Positions 16,831 to 23,362 of a stretch of 39,926 bases of DNA are shown here, piece after piece. Source of the DNA: Nocardia jinanensis. Its GTDB lineage: Bacteria > Actinomycetota > Actinomycetes > Mycobacteriales > Mycobacteriaceae. The stretch spans positions 1 to 39,926 of the forward strand of contig NZ_BMMH01000037.1 in NCBI RefSeq assembly GCF_014645735.1, read 5' to 3'. The position numbers and the translations under genes were made by a program. Each line of letters begins with the position of its first letter. Within the stretch, counting starts at the first letter, position 1. The notes beneath the pieces are model-generated. The model was given only the letters and a program-made list of their open reading frames with translations, searched no databases and was not told the DNA's origin.

Positions 16831-17628
16831 TCAGAAAAGCGCGACGGCGGCCTCGGCGGAGTACACGTGGAACGTCATGCTCTGCTGGAAGTAGAGCTGC
16901 ACGGTTTCGGCGTCGTGGGACGAATAGCCGATGGACAGATCCTGCCCCAGCGTGAGATCGAAATCTCCGCCACGGGTGGTGAGCACGAATGCTCCGTCGA
17001 TGGCCGGCGCCCAGATGATCTCGCCGTCGGGGACCAGCCTCTCCAGGTGGGTGCGCAGCGGATGGCCGTGGTTGGACGTCTCACTCACCTTGGTGTACAG
17101 ATCGGCGCTGAGCAGCACCGAATACGGTCCGTCGACACCGGCGAGCCGCAGTTGGCTCACCGCCAGCGCGATCACCTCGGGTACTCCGAACACATCGTCG
17201 GGCAGGGCGATCGCCTTGTTCGAGGAACCCGCCCGGATACCGTTGACACCGGCCGCCGTATAGCCCTCGAATACCGCCCGGTCCTCGGCGAACGCGATAC
17301 TGCGCGCCGCGTCCTTCACCGGATCCAGATCGGTGTCCTGGGCGCCGCGCTCGACATTGTCGAGTTCCTCCCGCGAGAGCGTGAACGGCACCCGTAGCTC
17401 CACCAGTGGCGCCACCACCCGCTGCCGCGCCTGGACACCGTCGTGCGGGGCGGCGATGGGCGTCGTATGCCCGAGACCGCGGGCCGAATAATCCGTACCG
17501 TGCGGACCGGACAGGTCCACCACGCGGCGGCCGGCATTGTGCCGTTTGAAGGTCCGCGTGGCCTCCTCTTCGATAACGGCCCAGGCCGAATCCGTGATCG
17601 GCGCGAGTTCGCGATGGAGGTTGTTCAT
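16831..17628 (-). CDS. enc: family 1 encapsulin shell protein
   Basis: This is the shell subunit of a protein nanocompartment with the HK97 phage-capsid fold. At 265 residues it is the size of the M. tuberculosis Cfp29 (Rv0798c) class, which forms 60-subunit T=1 shells. Typical segments are MNNLHRELAPITDSAWAVIEEEA at the N-terminus, the RRVVDLSGPHG and VRVPFTLSREELDNVERGA-like stretch, and the C-terminal LGQDLSIGYSSHDAETVQLYFQQSMTF. The start codon overlaps the stop of the DyP peroxidase gene (ATGA), which implies translational coupling of cargo and shell. The cargo gene carries a matching loading peptide. The shell probably encloses the peroxidase in the cytoplasm and may be secreted or released, as Cfp29 is found in culture filtrate. 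Confidence 0.96.
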   Translation of the reverse strand: MNNLHRELAPITDSAWAVIEEEATRTFKRHNAGRRVVDLSGPHGTDYSARGLGHTTPIAAPHDGVQARQRVVAPLVELRVPFTLSREELDNVERGAQDTDLDPVKDAARSIAFAEDRAVFEGYTAAGVNGIRAGSSNKAIALPDDVFGVPEVIALAVSQLRLAGVDGPYSVLLSADLYTKVSETSNHGHPLRTHLERLVPDGEIIWAPAIDGAFVLTTRGGDFDLTLGQDLSIGYSSHDAETVQLYFQQSMTFHVYSAEAAVALF

Positions 17629-18653
17629 ACCGTGCTGCTCCTTTTCAACGTGCCGATACCGAGGGAACCGTCCGCGCCGGGCGGCAAGCCCGGATCCGCC
17701 GCCTCGGCCGCATCCGGCGGGGCGGGCAGATCGTCGAAGAAATCCTGTGGCGGAACGAAGAACAGGGTGCCGGTGACCGCGGTGGAGAAATCCAGGATCC
17801 GGTCGTGGGTGGCCTCGTCGGTCCCGAAGAACATCCGTTCCAGCATGGTCTCGGTCGTCCGCGGGGTGGCCGAATAACCCACGAAATAAGTGCCGAACTC
17901 ACCATCGCGGACGCTGCCGAACGGCATATTCGCGCGCAGGATCTCCCGTTCGGTGCCGTCGGGCTCGATCACCTGGTTCACCGCGATATGCGAATCCGCG
18001 GGTTTCACATCGTCGGCGAGTTCGAAATCCTCGAGTTTGGTGCGGCCGATCACCCGCTCCTGCTCCGGTACCGGCAAGGCCCGCCACGCGGTCAGATCGT
18101 GCAGGTACTTCTGCACGATCACATAGCTGCCACCGGTGAAATCCGGATCGCCGGCGCCGATGAGCGCGGCCCGACCGGCGGGCGTATCCGGGAACCCGCC
18201 CTCCGGGTTCTCGGTGCCGTCGACGAAACCGAGCAGGTCACGTTGTTCGAAATAACGGAAACCGACCGTTTCGTCGACGATCGTGCCGATATCGGCCAAC
18301 CGGTCGCCGATCGCCATGGCCAGTTCGAAGCAGGCGTCGTGCACCTGGGCGCGGATGTGGAAGATCAGATCGCCCGGTGTGGCCGGGGCGTGATGCAGCG
18401 GCCCGTCGTACCCGGGGAATTCGTGCAGCTCGGCCGGACGCGGGCCGCCGAACAACCGGTCCCAGGCGGTGGAGCCGACCCCGGTGATACAACCCAGCCC
18501 GGCACCCGGCAGCCGGAATCCGATGGACCGGCGCAGACCGGGCAGCTCGGCGAGCAGGCCCCGCGCCGCCACCTCGCCACCGGGCTCGACGGTGGCCACC
18601 AGGAAATGCGCGGCCGGCGTGAGCGGTTCCAAGATCGGCTGCGGCTGCCCCAT
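17625..18653 (-). CDS. DyP-type heme peroxidase, encapsulin cargo
   Basis: A dye-decolourising heme peroxidase of 342 residues. The GxxDG motif is present as GFVDGTENPEG, with the catalytic Asp at 145. The proximal heme ligand is His222 in ADSHIAVNQ, and LRANMPFGS holds the distal arginine region. The C-terminal tail is a Pro/Ala linker followed by DGSLGIGTLKRSSTV. SLGIGTLKR matches the consensus cargo-loading peptide that anchors cargo inside family 1 encapsulins. The next gene, overlapping by 4 nt, is the shell protein. A TAATGT box lies 8 nt before the ATG, so this gene may begin its own leaderless transcript even though the cupin gene is only 49 nt upstream. Confidence 0.96.
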   Translation of the reverse strand: MGQPQPILEPLTPAAHFLVATVEPGGEVAARGLLAELPGLRRSIGFRLPGAGLGCITGVGSTAWDRLFGGPRPAELHEFPGYDGPLHHAPATPGDLIFHIRAQVHDACFELAMAIGDRLADIGTIVDETVGFRYFEQRDLLGFVDGTENPEGGFPDTPAGRAALIGAGDPDFTGGSYVIVQKYLHDLTAWRALPVPEQERVIGRTKLEDFELADDVKPADSHIAVNQVIEPDGTEREILRANMPFGSVRDGEFGTYFVGYSATPRTTETMLERMFFGTDEATHDRILDFSTAVTGTLFFVPPQDFFDDLPAPPDAAEAADPGLPPGADGSLGIGTLKRSSTV

Positions 18654-18661
18654 AGCCGATC

Positions 18662-18667
18662 ACATTA
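18662..18667 (-). promoter_or_regulatory. -10 box of the DyP-encapsulin operon, with adjacent dyad
   Basis: Read on the minus strand, TAATGT fits TANNNT and ends 8 nt before the DyP ATG. Overlapping its upstream edge is the dyad ACCGG-N7-CCGGT (18667-18683), in the position expected for an operator between -10 and -35. The regulator is unknown. Confidence 0.45.
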
Positions 18668-18702
18668 CCGGCGAACGACCGGTGACCGCGCGACCCCGGC
18701 GG

Positions 18703-19029
18703 CTACTTGGCGACAGTCAGCAGAAACGCGACATCGTCGATGGCATGCACACTGTGCCGCGCTTTGGGCACCACCAGCAGATCGCCCGCCGACCCCTTCC
18801 ACTCGTTGTCCCCACTGTGCAGGGTCAGCGTTCCGGAGAGTACGAGCAGTGTGGCCTCACCACTGTTGTCGTGTTCGGCCAGCTTCTGCCCCGAGCACAA
18901 CCCCACCACGGTCTGACGCAGGGAATTCGCGTGGCCGCCGTAGATGGTCTGCGAGCTGCGGCCGCTGGTCACGGTCGCGGCAAGCTTCAGTTGCTGCCGG
19001 GCCACCGCTGTCAGCGATTTCTTGTCCAT
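18703..19029 (-). CDS. small single-domain cupin protein
   Basis: The 108-residue protein is one cupin beta-barrel: GRSSQTIYGG, QTVVGLCSGQKLAEHDNSGEATLLVLSGTLTL, then GSAGDLLVVPKARHSVHAIDDVAFLLTVA. The first cupin motif normally has two His and a Glu. Here only His (AEHD) and Glu (GEAT) are clear, with a later His (RHSV), so metal binding is plausible but incomplete. The ATG at 19029 is preceded by AAAGG seven nt upstream. It sits just before the DyP-encapsulin pair on the same strand and may be cotranscribed with it. No loading peptide is present at its C-terminus (FLLTVAK), so it is not an obvious cargo. Confidence 0.75.
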   Translation of the reverse strand: MDKKSLTAVARQQLKLAATVTSGRSSQTIYGGHANSLRQTVVGLCSGQKLAEHDNSGEATLLVLSGTLTLHSGDNEWKGSAGDLLVVPKARHSVHAIDDVAFLLTVAK

Positions 19030-19169
19030 GGACAGCCTTTCGCCTCCGCATACCCACGACCGGGCTGTGATCGCGGGACGTACAGCCGAGTATGCCCGAC
19101 CGGGCGCCGCCGTTCGGGCGTTTTCCGAGGCTGTTCCGGTATCGCGAACCGGCACGCGGCCGGTGGCCG

Positions 19170-19676
19170 TCAGCGGCGGGTGAAACGCCTGATCCGGTAG
19201 CGGTGCCCGCCCGAGGATTCGAGCCAGGTCGCCGGATCGGCCGAGGACCACTCGGGGCCCAGTGCCGGGGCGTACGCATCACCGTCCACCTCGGCATCGA
19301 CCTCGGTGATCAGCAGTTCGGTGGCACAGGGCAGGGCGAGCCGGTAGATCTCACCGCCACCGATCACCCAGGTCGTGGCGGGGGCCGCGAGCTCCAGCGC
19401 GGCCTCGACCGATACGGCCGGTTCCGCACCCTGCGCGGACCACCCGGACTGCCGGGTCACGACGATATTGCGGCGCCCCGGCAGTGGCCGGAAACGGGCC
19501 GGCAACGAATCCCAGGTCCGCCGTCCCATGATCACCGGATGTCCGGCGGTCGTCGCCTTGAAACGAGCCACGTCCTCGGGTACCCGCCACGGAATCGTGT
19601 TGTCCACCCCGATCACCCCATCGGGGGTCTGCGCCCAGATCAGGCCGATGACGCGTGTGGAGTCCACCGCGGTCAC
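19170..19676 (-). CDS. folA: dihydrofolate reductase
   Basis: It reduces dihydrofolate to tetrahydrofolate with NADPH, replenishing the folate oxidised by ThyA. The 168-residue protein has all landmarks: IGLIWAQTPDGVIGVDNTIPWRVPEDVARFK (the active-site Asp sits in PEDVARFK), the NADPH-binding MGRRTWDSLP and RRNIVVTRQ, and VIGGGEIYRLAL. The GTG start overlaps the thyA stop (GTGA at 19673-19676), so translation is coupled. The upstream continuation of the frame runs under thyA and has no homology, so this is not a fused DHFR-TS protein. Confidence 0.96.
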   Translation of the reverse strand: MTAVDSTRVIGLIWAQTPDGVIGVDNTIPWRVPEDVARFKATTAGHPVIMGRRTWDSLPARFRPLPGRRNIVVTRQSGWSAQGAEPAVSVEAALELAAPATTWVIGGGEIYRLALPCATELLITEVDAEVDGDAYAPALGPEWSSADPATWLESSGGHRYRIRRFTRR

Positions 19677-20512
19677 ACCGCCACCGGAGCCTTGATCGCC
19701 GGATGGTGCCGGTAGTCGCGCACCCGGATGTCCTCGTAGCGGTAGTCGAACAGGGAGGCCGCGGGTTCGAGCTCGAGCACCGGGAACGGGTACGGCGGGC
19801 GGGTCAGCTGTTCGATGACCTGCTCGTGGTGATTGTCGTAGATATGGCAGTCGCCGCCGGTCCAGATGAAATCGCCCGGTGCGAGGCCGGCCTGCTGCGC
19901 GACCATGAGCGTCAGCAGCGCGTAGCTCGCGATATTGAACGGCACCCCGAGAAACAGATCCGCGCTGCGCTGGTACAGCTGGCACGACAACCGGCCGTCG
20001 GCGACGTAGAACTGGAACAGGGCGTGGCACGGCGCCAGGGCCATCCGGTCCAGCTCGGCCACATTCCAGGCCGATACCAGCATCCGCCGCGAATCGGGGT
20101 CGGTGCGCAGGGTGTGCAGCACCTGGGCGATCTGATCGATATGGCGGCCGTCGGGAGCCGGCCAGGAACGCCACTGCACCCCGTACACCGGACCGAGTTC
20201 GCCGCCGGCGTCGGCCCATTCGTCCCAGATGCTGACCCCGTGCTCCTGCAACCACCGCACATTGGAATCTCCGCGCAGGAACCACAGCAGTTCGTACACG
20301 ATGGATTTGAGATGCACCTTCTTGGTGGTGATCAGGGGGAACCCGGCGGAGAGGTCGTACCGAAGCTGATGACCGAACACACTGCGGGTGCCGGTACCGG
20401 TGCGGTCCGCCTTGGCGGTCCCCGTATCGAGGACGAGCCGGAGCAGATCTTCGTATTGGGTATCCGGAGCGTGTCGCGGGTCCGGGACCTGACTGTTCGC
20501 TGCGCTGACCAC
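19673..20512 (-). CDS. thyA: thymidylate synthase (ThyA)
   Basis: It methylates dUMP to dTMP using methylene-tetrahydrofolate, which is oxidised to dihydrofolate for FolA encoded just downstream. The 279-residue protein has DRTGTGTRSVFGHQLRYDL, the nucleophile Cys162 in LAPCHALFQFYV, the dUMP-binding QRSADLFLGVPFNIASYALL and the C-terminal FDYRYEDIRVRDYRHHPAIKAPVAV. The GTG start at 20512 is supported by a TAAGCT box ending six bases before it; the first 15 or so residues are a short extension. Confidence 0.97.
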   Translation of the reverse strand: MVSAANSQVPDPRHAPDTQYEDLLRLVLDTGTAKADRTGTGTRSVFGHQLRYDLSAGFPLITTKKVHLKSIVYELLWFLRGDSNVRWLQEHGVSIWDEWADAGGELGPVYGVQWRSWPAPDGRHIDQIAQVLHTLRTDPDSRRMLVSAWNVAELDRMALAPCHALFQFYVADGRLSCQLYQRSADLFLGVPFNIASYALLTLMVAQQAGLAPGDFIWTGGDCHIYDNHHEQVIEQLTRPPYPFPVLELEPAASLFDYRYEDIRVRDYRHHPAIKAPVAV

Positions 20513-20518
20513 GCGCCG

Positions 20519-20524
20519 AGCTTA
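20519..20524 (-). promoter_or_regulatory. -10 box of thyA-folA
   Basis: On the minus strand TAAGCT is followed by six bases (CGGCGC) and the GTG of thyA. This is ideal leaderless spacing. Confidence 0.55.
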
Positions 20525-20691
20525 CTGCGCACCCGAGAGAACGCGCGGCGGGGCCGGGCGGAGGCCGCCCCGCTCCGGCGAGGTTCGGCACCGGCGGGCA
20601 GCGTAACGGCGACCGCGGCGCGCACCACGGGTCCCGGCCCGGTCCACCGGCCCTGGCGGCAACCGGAAATCCGGCCTGCCAAGCTGACCTC

Positions 20692-21432
20692 ATGCGCACG
20701 CTGTATGTGATCGGTATCGGCGCCGGTGACCCCGACCAGGTGACTGTGCAGGCGATCAAGGCTCTCCGGCAGGTGGACGTCTTCTTCGTGATCGGGAAGG
20801 GCGCCGAGAAGCGGGAGCTGGTGGAGGTGCGCACCGCGATCCTCACCGGATACGCCGACCGCCCCTATCGGATCGTCGAGATACCCGATCCGCCCCGCGA
20901 GCGCGCCCCCGACGACTACCGGAGCACCGTTCAGGACTGGCACGAACGGCGTTCACTGCTGCTGGAGGAGGCGTTCGCGGCACACGACGGGGTCGGCGCG
21001 ATCCTGGTCTGGGGTGATCCCGCCCTCTACGATTCCACCCTGCGCATGGTCGAGCGGGTGCTGGCCCGGGGCACGCTGGACTTCGACTACACGGTCATCC
21101 CGGGCGTCACCAGCGTGCACGCGCTCGCGGCCCGGCATCGGACCGTCCTGCACCGGATCGGTGAACCGGTCCACATCACCACCGGGCGCCGGTTGCGCGA
21201 GGAAGGCCTCGGGCCCGGTTCGACCGTGGTCATGCTCGACGCCGACTGCACCTTCACCACGGTCCCCGGCGACACTTTCATCTGGTGGGGTGCCTATCTC
21301 GGAATGCCGGACGAAACCCTGTTCGCCGGGCGGGTCGGTGAGATCGGCGGCGAGATCGCGCACCGGCGCGCGGAGCTGCGTGAGCGCAAGGGCTGGATCA
21401 TGGACATCTATCTGCTGCGCCCGGCCGAATGA
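20692..21432 (+). CDS. cobF: precorrin-6A synthase (deacetylating)
   Basis: A SAM-dependent methyltransferase of the aerobic cobalamin pathway: it methylates precorrin-5 at C-1 with loss of the acetyl group. The 246-residue protein starts MRTLYVIGIGAGDPDQVTVQAIKAL, the tetrapyrrole methylase N-terminus with the GIGAGDP loop. VWGDPALYDSTLRMVERV and YTVIPGVTSVHALAARH form the SAM and substrate sites; KGWIMDIYLLRPAE is the CobF-like end. No other cob genes are in the window, so it is an isolated locus divergent from thyA. A CAAGCT box 6 nt before the ATG could be a weak -10. Confidence 0.92.
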   Translation: MRTLYVIGIGAGDPDQVTVQAIKALRQVDVFFVIGKGAEKRELVEVRTAILTGYADRPYRIVEIPDPPRERAPDDYRSTVQDWHERRSLLLEEAFAAHDGVGAILVWGDPALYDSTLRMVERVLARGTLDFDYTVIPGVTSVHALAARHRTVLHRIGEPVHITTGRRLREEGLGPGSTVVMLDADCTFTTVPGDTFIWWGAYLGMPDETLFAGRVGEIGGEIAHRRAELRERKGWIMDIYLLRPAE

Positions 21433-21455
21433 CCAGGTGATCGGCGCTCGGGTCG

Positions 21456-21461
21456 TAGCAT
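21456..21461 (+). promoter_or_regulatory. -10 box of the DUF2630 gene
   Basis: TAGCAT fits TANNNT and ends 7 nt before the ATG at 21469, with no Shine-Dalgarno between. It supports 21469 over the in-frame ATG at 21460, which would lie inside or against the box. Confidence 0.5.
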
Positions 21462-21468
21462 GGTCGGC

Positions 21469-21714
21469 ATGACCGAACAGGACATTCTCGGGCGGATCAA
21501 AGATCTCGTCGACGACGAGCACGACCTGCGGTCGCGGGCCTCGCGCGGGGAGCTCGATCCCGATGTGGAGCGGCGCCGGCTGGCCGAACTGGAGGTCATG
21601 CTGGATCAGTGCTGGGATCTGCTGCGGCAGCGGCGCGCCCGGATCGAGACCAACGAACCCCCGGAGGACGCCCAGCCACGATCGGCGGGCCAGGTCGAGG
21701 GCTACCTACAGTAA
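21469..21714 (+). CDS. DUF2630 family protein
   Basis: An 81-residue, charged, all-helical protein of unknown function. The pattern MTEQDILGRIKDLVDDEHDLR ... RRLAELEVMLDQCWDLLRQRRAR is characteristic of DUF2630, a small actinobacterial family. The C-terminus is a short disordered tail. The start at 21469 is preferred over 21460 because of the TAGCAT -10 box. The next gene starts 8 nt later with its Shine-Dalgarno (TAAGGAG) overlapping this stop codon, so the two are cotranscribed. Confidence 0.88.
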   Translation: MTEQDILGRIKDLVDDEHDLRSRASRGELDPDVERRRLAELEVMLDQCWDLLRQRRARIETNEPPEDAQPRSAGQVEGYLQ

Positions 21715-21722
21715 GGAGCCCG

Positions 21723-23216
21723 ATGCCCGACAGCGACAGTGGCGCCACCGCGGACAGTGGCGCCACCGAATACGACGTCATCGTGCTGGGCGGTGGCCCC
21801 GCCGGTGAGAACGCGGCCGCGTATGCCATCGCCGGCAGCGCCCGCACCGCGGCCATCGTCGAACCGGAGAAGGTCGGCGGTGAATGTTCGTACTGGGCCT
21901 GTGTCCCGAGCAAAGCGCTGCTGCGACCGGGCCATGTCCTGGGGGCGGCGCTGGGATTGCCGGGTATCGAGGCCGAAGGTCCGGATACCGCCGCGGTACT
22001 GCGGCGTCGCGACGAATTCGTGCACGCCCACAACGGCGACCACGACGATTCGAGCCAGGTCGACTGGGCGGTGCAGCAGGGTATCGAGGTGATCCGCGGT
22101 ACCGGCCGGCTCGACGGGGAACGCCGCGTCCGTGTCGGTGACCGGATCCTGCGTGCCCGCTCGGCGGTGGTACTGGCCACCGGCACCCACGCGGCCGTTC
22201 CGGACGTCCCCGGCCTGCGCGACGCGCTGCCGTGGACCTCCCGCGATGCCACCAACCTGCACGAGATCCCGAAACGGGTCGTCGTGATCGGCGGCGGAGT
22301 GGTGGCCTGCGAGGCCGCTACCTGGCTGTCGGCGCTCGGGGCGGAGGTCACCGTGCTGGTCCGCGGCGAGCGGTTGCTCGCCGGGGTGGAACCGTTCGCG
22401 GGTGAGTACGTCGCCTCCGCACTCACCGCGCAGGGGGTACAGATCCTGTTCGGGACCCAGCCGCTGCGGGTACAGCGCCCGCAGTCCGCCGACCACGGCG
22501 AGGGCCGTATCCACGGGGGCCTCGTAACGGTGCACGCACAGGGATCCGGCGGCGAGATCACGCTCGTCGCCGAGGAGATCGTGGTGGCGGCCGGGCGAGT
22601 GCCCAATACCGACGGCATCGGCCTGGAAACGGTGGGCCTGCCCGCCGGTTACGTCCAGGTCGACGATCAGTTGACCGTATCCGCGGTCACCGGCGAATGG
22701 CTCTACGCGGTGGGCGATATCAATCGCCGGGCCGCACTCACACATATGGGCAAGTATCAGGGGCGGGTCTGCGGCGATGTGATATCCGCGCGTGCCGAGG
22801 GGCGGTCGCTGTCCGGGCCGCGCTATCGGGCCTACGCCGACCACCGAGCCGTCCCGCAGGTCGTGTTCACCGACCCCGAGGTCGCCGCCGTCGGGCTCAA
22901 CGCCGCCGCCGCCCGTAAGGCCGGATACGACATCCGCACGGTGGAACTGGATATCGCCGTCGCCGGTTCGGCACTGGCCCGCGACGATTACATGGGCCGC
23001 GCCGCCCTGGTGATCGATACCGCGACCGACACACTGGTCGGCGCCACCTTCGTGGGACCCGACGTAGGGGAGCAACTGCACGCCGCCACCATCGCCGTCG
23101 CCGGGCGCGTCCCGTTGGACGCGCTGTGGCACGCGGTGCCCGCCTTTCCGGCGATCAGCGAATTCTGGTTACGGCTGTTGGAGACCGACCGGTCGTCGTT
23201 ACCATCGGCGGTATGA
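21723..23216 (+). CDS. FAD-dependent pyridine nucleotide-disulfide oxidoreductase
   Basis: A class I flavoprotein disulfide reductase of 497 residues, related to dihydrolipoamide dehydrogenase and mercuric reductase. It has the FAD loop VIVLGGGPAGENAA, the redox pair in GGECSYWACVPSK (Cys55, Cys60), the NAD(P) loop VVVIGGGVVACEAATWL, the second FAD motif YAVGDINRRAALTHMGKYQG, and a dimerisation domain starting near PQVVFTDPEVAAVG. The C-terminal active-site region reads HAVPAFPAISE where lipoamide dehydrogenases have HAHPTLSE, so the usual HxH is HxV and the substrate may differ. The ATG at 21723 follows TAAGGAG closely. Its TGA overlaps the ATG of the carboxylesterase frame. Its exact substrate is unknown. 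Confidence 0.85.
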   Translation: MPDSDSGATADSGATEYDVIVLGGGPAGENAAAYAIAGSARTAAIVEPEKVGGECSYWACVPSKALLRPGHVLGAALGLPGIEAEGPDTAAVLRRRDEFVHAHNGDHDDSSQVDWAVQQGIEVIRGTGRLDGERRVRVGDRILRARSAVVLATGTHAAVPDVPGLRDALPWTSRDATNLHEIPKRVVVIGGGVVACEAATWLSALGAEVTVLVRGERLLAGVEPFAGEYVASALTAQGVQILFGTQPLRVQRPQSADHGEGRIHGGLVTVHAQGSGGEITLVAEEIVVAAGRVPNTDGIGLETVGLPAGYVQVDDQLTVSAVTGEWLYAVGDINRRAALTHMGKYQGRVCGDVISARAEGRSLSGPRYRAYADHRAVPQVVFTDPEVAAVGLNAAAARKAGYDIRTVELDIAVAGSALARDDYMGRAALVIDTATDTLVGATFVGPDVGEQLHAATIAVAGRVPLDALWHAVPAFPAISEFWLRLLETDRSSLPSAV

Positions 23217-23362
23217 GCGAGTCAGGCCCGGAGGCGGCAGCGGAGCGTAACCACGAAGGGCCCTCGCACATACCCCAAGGACACAGTATGAGCGAGTCAG
23301 GCCCGGAGGCGGCAGCGGAGCGTAACCACGAAGGGCCCGCGCACATACCCGATGGACATGTG
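23213..23362 (+). repeat. tandem 75-bp in-frame repeat at the oxidoreductase/esterase junction (MIRU-like)
   Basis: Two copies lie head to tail at 23213-23287 and 23288-23362. Their first 51 bases are identical; the last third has diverged. Each begins ATGAGCGAG and encodes 25 residues (MSESGPEAAAERNHEGP then S/A-HIPQGHS or HIPDGHV). A third partial unit appears to start at 23360 as GTGAGCG. The first ATG overlaps the stop of the upstream gene (ATGA). The length, GC-rich charged peptide, operon-internal position and start/stop overlap recall the mycobacterial interspersed repetitive units of the senX3-regX3 type, but I see no sequence identity that I can assert. Confidence 0.85.

Noticed and set aside
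19045..19093. Long imperfect palindrome (GCATAC...GTATGC with GGCTGT/ACAGCC inside) upstream of the cupin gene
   Set aside because: Pairing is interrupted and the arms are short. It could be regulatory but is not distinguishable from chance in such GC-rich DNA.
19170..20846. Apparent 558-residue DHFR fusion protein
   Set aside because: Only the last 168 residues are DHFR. The upstream part is an alternative frame of thyA, and the two genes overlap by GTGA, so this is not a bifunctional DHFR-TS.
23213..23362. CRISPR-like repeat
   Set aside because: There are only two adjacent 75-bp copies without spacers, and they are in frame with a gene.
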